Positions 34,781 through 39,976 of a stretch of DNA of 39,976 nucleotides are shown piece after piece; the first letter of the stretch is position 1, and each line of letters starts with the position of its first letter. The stretch comes from Komagataeibacter melaceti (GTDB lineage Bacteria > Pseudomonadota > Alphaproteobacteria > Acetobacterales > Acetobacteraceae): NCBI RefSeq assembly GCF_003403295.1, contig NZ_QUWV01000022.1, positions 1 to 39,976 on the forward strand. The letters run 5' to 3'. The notes beneath the pieces were generated by a model, which searched no databases, had not been told where the DNA came from, and was given only the letters and a program-made list of their open reading frames with translations. The position numbers and the translations under genes were made by a program.

Positions 34781-34819
34781 ATTATTTTATATATCCACAA
34801 TCAAAGATATATGGATATG
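34781..34819. promoter_or_regulatory. arsR promoter/operator
   Basis: The AT-rich stretch just before and over the arsR start contains ATATCCA at 34792-34798 and its inverted match TGGATAT at 34812-34818, plus TATAT repeats, in otherwise GC-rich DNA. ArsR-family proteins bind such AT-rich dyads overlapping their own promoter, so autoregulation is likely. Confidence 0.55.
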
Positions 34820-35164
34820 GAATCGGCCCTTGCCGCGCTCAGCGCCCTGTCCCAGTCCACGCGGCTGGCTATCTTCCGCCTGCTTGTGCGCCATGAACCG
34901 GACGGCCTGCCCGCCGGAGATGTCGCTCGCCATCTTGATATGCCGCAGAACACGATCTCGACCCACCTGGCGATCCTGACACGTGCCGGCCTGCTGAGCG
35001 CGCAACGCCACAGTCGGCAGATCGTCTATCGCGCCTGTCTTTCTCGCCTGCGCGAGCTGATGCTTTTCCTCGTCAAGGATTGCTGCGCGGGCAGTCCCGA
35101 ACTCTGTGCGCCCCTGATCGCGACCCTGTCCTCCTGCTGTCCGTCCCCGGAATCCTGCTCATGA
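34811..35164 (+). CDS. arsR: ArsR-family arsenite-responsive repressor
   Basis: 117 aa from ATG 34811. The winged HTH reads ALSALSQSTRLAIFRLLVRHEPDGLPAGDVARHLDMPQNTISTHLAILTRAGLLSAQRHSRQIVYRA. It lacks the classic ELCVCDL site. Instead cysteines cluster in the C-terminus (Cys91-Cys92 and Cys99, then Cys109-110 and Cys116), as in Acidithiobacillus-type ArsR where As(III) binds a C-terminal triad. It overlaps arsC by ATGA and leads an arsRCBH operon. Confidence 0.93.
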   Translation: MDMESALAALSALSQSTRLAIFRLLVRHEPDGLPAGDVARHLDMPQNTISTHLAILTRAGLLSAQRHSRQIVYRACLSRLRELMLFLVKDCCAGSPELCAPLIATLSSCCPSPESCS

Positions 35165-35583
35165 CCATCACGATCTATCACAACCCGGCCTGCGGCACGT
35201 CGCGCAACGTGCTGGCACTGATCCGCAACAGCGGCGAGGACCCCTGCATCATCGAATATCTGAAAACCCCACCAAGCCGTGCGGAACTGGTCAGTCTGAT
35301 CGCCCGTATGGGCGTTCCGGTGCGCTCGGTCCTGCGGGAAAAGGGCACGCCCTTTCACGAACTCGGCCTCGATAATCCGGCCCTGACGGATGATGCGCTG
35401 ATCGACGCCATGATCGCACACCCCATCCTGATGAACCGGCCGATCGTCGTCACTCCGCTGGGTGCGGCGCTCTGCCGCCCGTCCGAGCGGGTGCTGGACA
35501 TCCTGCCCAACCCGCAGCGGGGCGCTTTCATCAAGGAGGACGGCGAGAAGATCATCGATAAATCCGGCAAGCGGATCGTTTGA
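35161..35583 (+). CDS. arsC: Arsenate reductase (glutaredoxin-dependent)
   Basis: 140 aa, ArsC/Spx thioredoxin-like fold. The active-site Cys11 is in [13 protein letters not shown]; conserved Arg residues in [12 protein letters not shown] and [20 protein letters not shown] match the arsenate-binding arginines. It reduces As(V) to As(III) with glutathione/glutaredoxin for export by ArsB. It overlaps arsR by 4 bases and arsB by 1. Confidence 0.95.
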   Translation: MTITIYHNPACGTSRNVLALIRNSGEDPCIIEYLKTPPSRAELVSLIARMGVPVRSVLREKGTPFHELGLDNPALTDDALIDAMIAHPILMNRPIVVTPLGAALCRPSERVLDILPNPQRGAFIKEDGEKIIDKSGKRIV

Positions 35584-36878
35584 TGCTGGCGCTTCTGATT
35601 TTCGTTGCCACGCTGGTTTTTGTCATCTGGCAGCCCCGAGGGCTGGGCATCGGCTGGAGTGCCATGGCAGGCGCCGCCATGGCGCTGGCAGCGGGCGTGA
35701 TCCACTGGCACGATATTCCTGTCGTGTGGCACATCGTCTGGGATGCGACCTTTACCTTCATCGCCCTGATCGTCATCTCGCTGCTGCTGGATGAGGCCGG
35801 GTTCTTCCATTGGGCCGCCCTGCATGTGGTGCGCTGGGGCAAAGGGCGAGGCCGGACGCTCTTCCCGCTGATCGTGGTGCTGGGAGCGGTCATTGCAGCG
35901 GTTTTCGCCAATGACGGCGCGGCCCTGCTGCTCACGCCCATTGTCATCGCCATCCTCACTCAACTCCGCCTGAGCCATACTGCAGCCCTGGCCTTCATCA
36001 TAGCGACCGGCTTCGTCGCGGACACCACCAGCCTGCCGCTGGTCATCTCCAATCTGGTGAACATCGTCAGCGCCAATTTCTTTGGCATTGCGTTCGATCG
36101 CTATGCCACGATCATGGTCCCTGTCGATCTGGTAGCACTTGGTGCAACGCTGGCCGTCTTGTGGCTGTGGTACCGGCGGCAGGTGCCTGCGACCTATCCC
36201 GTCGCCGAACTGCCCGCACCTGCCACGGCCATTCGTGACCCTCATGTATTCCGAGCGGCATTTCCGCTGCTAGCCCTGGTTCTGGCGGCCTATTTCCTGA
36301 CCGCGCCGTTTCATATCCCGGTCTGTGTCGTAGCCTGCCTGGCCGCCGCAATCCTGCTGCTCGTCGCCGGATATGGCCGGGTGATCTCTGTTCGCATGGT
36401 GCTGCGGGGTGCCCCGTGGCAGATCGTGATCTTCTCCCTAGGCATGTATCTGGTGGTCTATGGGCTGCGCAATGCCGGGCTGACCGACTATCTTGCGACC
36501 GCACTGGTCTGGCTCGGTCATCAAGGGACGTTCACGGCCACCATCGGCACCGGCTTTCTGGCGGCTGTTCTGTCGTCCATCATGAACAATATGCCGAGTG
36601 TGCTGGTCGGGGCGCTGGCGATCCAGCAGGCTCACGACATCACGCCGCTGACACGCGACCTGATGATCTATGCCAACGTCATCGGCTGCGACCTCGGGCC
36701 GAAATTCACGCCCATTGGTAGTCTCGCAACACTGCTGTGGCTGCATGTGCTGGCATCCAAGAATCATCGGGTCACGTGGGGGCAATACATGAAGGTCGGG
36801 CTGGCCATCACCCCGCCGGTCCTGCTGGCCACGCTCATCGCGCTGGCCCTGTGGCTGCCCCGGGTCAGCCACCCGTAA
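35583..36878 (+). CDS. arsB: Arsenite efflux permease
   Basis: 431 aa with about 12 hydrophobic helices, ArsB/NhaD superfamily. Typical stretches: [79 protein letters not shown], and [15 protein letters not shown] ... [26 protein letters not shown]. It pumps arsenite or antimonite out of the cytoplasm using the proton gradient. No arsA is present. ATG 35583 overlaps the arsC stop. Confidence 0.96.
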   Translation: MLALLIFVATLVFVIWQPRGLGIGWSAMAGAAMALAAGVIHWHDIPVVWHIVWDATFTFIALIVISLLLDEAGFFHWAALHVVRWGKGRGRTLFPLIVVLGAVIAAVFANDGAALLLTPIVIAILTQLRLSHTAALAFIIATGFVADTTSLPLVISNLVNIVSANFFGIAFDRYATIMVPVDLVALGATLAVLWLWYRRQVPATYPVAELPAPATAIRDPHVFRAAFPLLALVLAAYFLTAPFHIPVCVVACLAAAILLLVAGYGRVISVRMVLRGAPWQIVIFSLGMYLVVYGLRNAGLTDYLATALVWLGHQGTFTATIGTGFLAAVLSSIMNNMPSVLVGALAIQQAHDITPLTRDLMIYANVIGCDLGPKFTPIGSLATLLWLHVLASKNHRVTWGQYMKVGLAITPPVLLATLIALALWLPRVSHP

Positions 36879-36898
36879 CGCATGAAGGGAACCGCTCC

Positions 36899-37597
36899 AT
36901 GACCGCACCTGACCTGCCCGCCCTGCATCCGGAATATCTCGAACGGGTTGACCTCGCGCGGCTTGAGCCACACCCACGGGTTGACCATCCGCCCCGCATC
37001 CTGCTGCTCTATGGCTCGCTGCGACCACGCTCGTTCAGCCGCCTGCTGGTGCTGGAGGCGGAGCGCATCCTGAAAGCCCTCGGCGCGGAAACGCGGATAT
37101 TCGACCCGACCGGCCTGCCGGTGGCGGATTCCGTACCTGCCACCCATCCGAAGGTGCAGGAACTGCGCGCACTCTCGCTCTGGTCGGAAGGCCAGGTCTG
37201 GTGCAGCCCCGAACGGCACGGTAACATAACCGCTGTGTTCAAAAACCAGATCGACTGGTTGCCACTGTCCGAAGGCTCGATCCGTCCGACGCAGGGCCGC
37301 ACGCTGGCGGTGATGCAGGTCTCAGGCGGATCGCAAAGCTTCAATTCCGTCAATGCCCTGCGGGTTCTGGGCCGATGGATGCGGATGTTCACCATCCCCA
37401 ACCAGTCCAGCGTGCCGATGGCCTATACGCAATTCGGTGATGATGACCGGATGAAGCCCTCCCCGCTCTATGACCGCATGGTGGATGTCATGGAGGAACT
37501 GATGAAGTTCACATGGCTGCTGCGGGACCGGGCCGATTACCTCGTTGATCGCTATAGCGAGCGCAGGCAGGACCATCGCCCGCCTGAAGCGCGGTGA
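36899..37597 (+). CDS. arsH: NADPH-dependent FMN reductase ArsH
   Basis: 232 aa, flavodoxin-like. [25 protein letters not shown] holds the FMN phosphate loop; [23 protein letters not shown] and the [31 protein letters not shown] stretch are diagnostic of ArsH. It oxidises trivalent organoarsenicals or reduces quinones/metals in known members. ATG 36899 is 20 bases after arsB with AAGGGA upstream. Last gene of the ars operon. Confidence 0.96.
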   Translation: MTAPDLPALHPEYLERVDLARLEPHPRVDHPPRILLLYGSLRPRSFSRLLVLEAERILKALGAETRIFDPTGLPVADSVPATHPKVQELRALSLWSEGQVWCSPERHGNITAVFKNQIDWLPLSEGSIRPTQGRTLAVMQVSGGSQSFNSVNALRVLGRWMRMFTIPNQSSVPMAYTQFGDDDRMKPSPLYDRMVDVMEELMKFTWLLRDRADYLVDRYSERRQDHRPPEAR

Positions 37598-38115
37598 GGC
37601 CGGGACGGGACGGAACCGTTCGACGTGTTGATTGCGGATGGCGGCCATGCTGCGGGGCCGTAAGCCTGCTACGCTCCAGCCAACGCCAAAGCGGCAACAC
37701 TTCAGGCTTACCGTATCCGTGATCCTGTGATCTGGATTAATAAACCCCAATCTTCGTGCGACCATCTTGTCGCTTTATCAAAGCTCTTGTAAAAACAAAA
37801 AGAAATACTTTGTCATGAACATAGCGTTATGGAATCTTTCCAATTGAAAACCTCCATAAACAGTAAAATCCGTCACGATCCACAAGAAACTACCAAGGTT
37901 CTTGTGGTCAACACCCTCCTGGCGTGAAGACAAACACCGTGTCCTGATTTCGCATATAGCGATCTTCCTATACCGCCTTGATGTGCCTGGGCATCATAGC
38001 CTGCTCATGCCGTTGGCCACGGTCGTTCGAGATTACCAGGATAAAAGCAATAGTGGCGGTCACCGATATTGTACCGGCCCACCTGACCGACACCACTACG
38101 AAAGGGGTTCACCCC
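37598..38115. other. Gene-free stretch between arsH and the radical SAM gene
   Basis: No gene supported. 37740-37920 is clearly richer in A+T than its surroundings. CCACAAGAA at 37880-37888 and TTCTTGTGG at 37899-37907 form a 9-bp inverted repeat with a 10-base loop, operator-like and without a T-run. Confidence 0.5.
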
Positions 38116-38229
38116 ATGTCACCCTTACAGTCGAGTTGCGCCCTGCCTGAGGCTGCCACGTCTCGAAATGGACGGGAAGGCATCTGTCTTGATCATGACC
38201 AGTCCTTGCAGCAATGGATCCTTGCATGA
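38116..38229 (+). CDS. Possible 37-residue leader peptide or small protein
   Basis: A short frame, ATG 38116 to TGA 38229, whose stop overlaps an ATG (38226) of the radical SAM gene (ATGA). It has no clear family and no hydrophobic segment. The overlap suggests translational coupling, but chance cannot be excluded at this length. Confidence 0.3.
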   Translation: MSPLQSSCALPEAATSRNGREGICLDHDQSLQQWILA

Positions 38230-39827
38230 TGACCGAAACCTGCAAGGTCCTGATGATCTTCCCGCTTTTCAACGCCAATTCATTCTGGAACTACAAGGAA
38301 GCCTGCGATCTTGCGGGCGCACGCTATCCGGCGGCCCCCCTTGGTCTGGTCACGGTCGCAGCCCTCCTGCCCCGGGACTGGGAAGTCCGGTTGGTCAACC
38401 GCAATACCGAAGACCTTGTGGATGCCGATTACGACTGGGCCGACATGGTCATGACCGGCGGCATGCTGCCGCAGCGCAATGATGCGCTGCACATCATCGA
38501 GACCTGCCGCGCGCGCGGCAAGCCGGTGGTGGTGGGTGGCCCCGACGTGACCTCTAGCCCATCGCTTTACAGCGCCGCCAATTTTCAGGTTCTGGGCGAA
38601 GCCGAGGAAATCATGCTTGATTTCATCGCCGTCTGGCGCAAGGGAGCGCGCGAAGGCGTATTCGAAGCGCCGATGGGCAAGACCGATGTCACGAAAAGCC
38701 CACTGCCCCGCTTCGACCTGCTGAAGCTGGACCAGTACCTGCATGTTGGCATCCAGTTCTCGCGTGGGTGTCCGTTCAGTTGCGAGTTCTGCGACATCAT
38801 TGAACTCTATGGCCGAGTGCCGCGCACCAAGACCAATGCGCAGGTCATGGCCGAACTCGATGCCCTGTACGCGCTTGGCTATCGCGGACATGTGGATTTT
38901 GTCGATGACAACCTGATTGGCAACAAGAAGGCGCTCAAGAAATTCCTGTCCGACCTGAAACGCTGGCAGAACGAGAAGAACTTTCCATTCGAGTTCTCGA
39001 CCGAGGCATCGATCAACCTTGCCGATGATGCCGACCTGCTGCGCAGCCTGGCCGATACCAATTTCTTCGCCATATTCGTCGGCATCGAAAGCCCGGATAC
39101 AGACTCCCTCGTGCTGATGCAGAAAAAGCAGAACACGCGGCGCAGCCTGCAGCAGAGCATCGAGACAATCCACAAGGCCGGGATTTTCGTCAATGCGGGC
39201 TTCATCGTGGGTTTCGACAGCGAAAAGGGCAGTGTCGCCCAGGGCATGATCGACTGTATCGAGGATACGTCCATCCCAGTCTGCATGGTCGGCCTGCTTT
39301 ACGCCCTACCCACGACGCAGCTGACGCGGCGCCTGCTGGCGGAGGGCCGCCTTTTTTCCGGCAGTGAACAGACGCAGTCGGGCGACCAATGCACGGCGGG
39401 GCTGAATTTCGAGACAAAACGCCCGCGTCGCGACGTGCTGAACGATTACAGGACGGTGCTTGCGGCCATCTATGACCCAGTCGCCTATTTCGGCCGCGTG
39501 CGCAGGCTGGGCCGGATGCTCGGGCGCAAGCGCACGCACCGGATGATAAAGGGTGATTTGCGCAGCTTTGTCCGGCTCATGTTCCGCATCCACCGTGCGG
39601 GGCCGGGAACGGCCGGGCAGTTCTGGCGCATGATGCTGGACTGCGCCCTGCATAACCCGCGCGCGCTGCCCTATGTGGTGATGACAAGCGCGCTTTACCT
39701 GCATCTTGGCCCGTTTTCACGCCAGGTCATTGCCGAGATCGACCGCGAGATCGCGGATGTGGAACAGGGCCGCTGGCATGTGCCGCCCGTTGTACGTCAT
39801 GTCAAGGCAGAACTCGTGCCAGCCTAA
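38229..39827 (+). CDS. B12-binding radical SAM protein, hopanoid C-methylase-like
   Basis: About 532 aa from ATG 38229 (38226 and 38214 are alternatives). The N-terminal cobalamin-binding domain runs from VLMIFPLFNANSFWNYKEA through PPLGLVTVAALLP-like PAAPLGLVTVAALLPRDW to VVVGGPDVTSSP. The radical SAM core has CPFSCEFC (CxxxCxxC for the 4Fe-4S cluster, about residues 181-188), FVDDNLIGNKKALKKFL, EFSTEASINLADD and GFIVGFDSEKGS. A C-terminal DUF4070-like region follows. This is the architecture of the hopanoid methylases HpnP and HpnR; acetic acid bacteria make 3-methylhopanoids, so an HpnR-like role is a fair guess, but other C-methylations are possible. Confidence 0.8.
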   Translation: MTETCKVLMIFPLFNANSFWNYKEACDLAGARYPAAPLGLVTVAALLPRDWEVRLVNRNTEDLVDADYDWADMVMTGGMLPQRNDALHIIETCRARGKPVVVGGPDVTSSPSLYSAANFQVLGEAEEIMLDFIAVWRKGAREGVFEAPMGKTDVTKSPLPRFDLLKLDQYLHVGIQFSRGCPFSCEFCDIIELYGRVPRTKTNAQVMAELDALYALGYRGHVDFVDDNLIGNKKALKKFLSDLKRWQNEKNFPFEFSTEASINLADDADLLRSLADTNFFAIFVGIESPDTDSLVLMQKKQNTRRSLQQSIETIHKAGIFVNAGFIVGFDSEKGSVAQGMIDCIEDTSIPVCMVGLLYALPTTQLTRRLLAEGRLFSGSEQTQSGDQCTAGLNFETKRPRRDVLNDYRTVLAAIYDPVAYFGRVRRLGRMLGRKRTHRMIKGDLRSFVRLMFRIHRAGPGTAGQFWRMMLDCALHNPRALPYVVMTSALYLHLGPFSRQVIAEIDREIADVEQGRWHVPPVVRHVKAELVPA

Positions 39828-39889
39828 ACCGTGTTAAGGGAAGATGAAGGAGTATGCATGATGTACAATAAAGGCGCTAATATGCATTA
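39828..39889. other. Short spacer before IS3 copy C
   Basis: AT-rich 62 bases between the radical SAM stop and the IS3 end. No terminator hairpin is evident. Confidence 0.5.
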
Positions 39890-39976
39890 GAGGTGGACCC
39901 GTCTGTTCGGACAGTTTTTGGGTTTGAATAAGCTATACCCGGTTGTTGTTATGCCGCCATTCTGACGGCGTTGCTG
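39890..39976 (-). mobile_element. IS3-family element copy C, 3' end (cut by window edge)
   Basis: Begins GAGGTGGACCC at 39890. Read on the minus strand it matches the last 90 bases of copy A (positions about 503-592) with roughly nine differences, including the orfB end. The last codons of orfB, with stop TAA at 39949-39951, run off the window. Orientation is opposite to copy A. Confidence 0.9.
39949..39976 (-). CDS. IS3-family transposase orfB, last codons
   Basis: Reads ...NAVRMAA then stop; copy A ends NAVRRAA. Only nine codons are inside the window. Confidence 0.8.

Noticed and set aside
36112-36504. Antisense frames over arsB, arsH and fetAB
   Set aside because: Codon-position shadows in GC-rich DNA with no family similarity, opposite strong genes.
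37600-37765. Minus-strand frame downstream of arsH
   Set aside because: No recognisable family, no ribosome site, and it runs into the antisense of arsH; looked like an IS scrap but no transposase motif was found.

Overview
The window looks like accessory DNA, probably plasmid, of an acetic acid bacterium (Acetobacteraceae, Komagataeibacter/Gluconacetobacter/Acetobacter type). The basis is high GC, an alphaproteobacterial-type initiator tRNA fragment, a hopanoid-methylase-like radical SAM gene and dense insertion sequences of kinds common in that family (IS1380, IS5/IS427, IS701, IS66, IS110, IS3). No replication initiator is visible and the genus is an inference.

Layout. 1-592: 3' end of an IS3-family element. 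626-2938: old yellow enzyme gene and, convergently, a ketopantoate reductase-like gene. 3024-7006: a plasmid maintenance-like module made of a complete tyrosine recombinase (-), a loxP-like palindrome, then (+) a protein with a recombinase-like but catalytically degenerate N-terminal half and an Api92-like C-terminal half, overlapping a ScpA/kleisin-like gene. 7234-7331: 3' half of an initiator tRNA gene plus terminator, a likely attachment-site scar. 7526-8896: a gene split by one in-frame amber codon. 9123-11920: formaldehyde detoxification operon (two FrmR-type operators, frmR, frmA, a VOC gene, S-formylglutathione hydrolase). 12096-14070: LysR regulator divergent from a YciI-like/NIPSNAP pair.

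14316-29000 is a nest of mobile DNA. A DUF932 plasmid gene is cut by an IS5/IS427 element, which is joined by an IS701 element, and then by the 5' part of a group II intron. An IS1380 element follows, then an IS66 element whose tnpC is cut by an IS1111-group element, then truncated IS110 and IS3 elements. A Phd/PIN toxin-antitoxin pair lies after them, followed by IS remnants and an IS407-type IS3 element with an IS110-family fragment inside. Target duplications and reading frames let several insertion orders be read.

28979-39827 is again cargo: a haem-oxygenase-like iron enzyme with a SAM methyltransferase (-), an ATP-grasp ligase-like gene (+), a FetAB-type exporter (-), a multicopper oxidase pseudogene, an RcnB-like gene, an arsRCBH operon and a B12-binding radical SAM enzyme. 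At 39890 an inverted copy of the left-edge IS3 element begins, so the whole segment is bracketed by IS3 ends facing inward.

The strongest unusual signals are: (i) the non-coding 3' tail of the IS1111-group element contains two short stretches matching both flanks of its own insertion site, as expected of a bridge/seekRNA; the second IS110-family fragment shows a similar pattern; (ii) the recombinase / dead-recombinase-Api92 / ScpA module; (iii) the iron enzyme-methyltransferase-ATP-grasp cluster next to an iron exporter. The cargo as a whole deals with electrophile, formaldehyde, arsenic, iron and metal stress.
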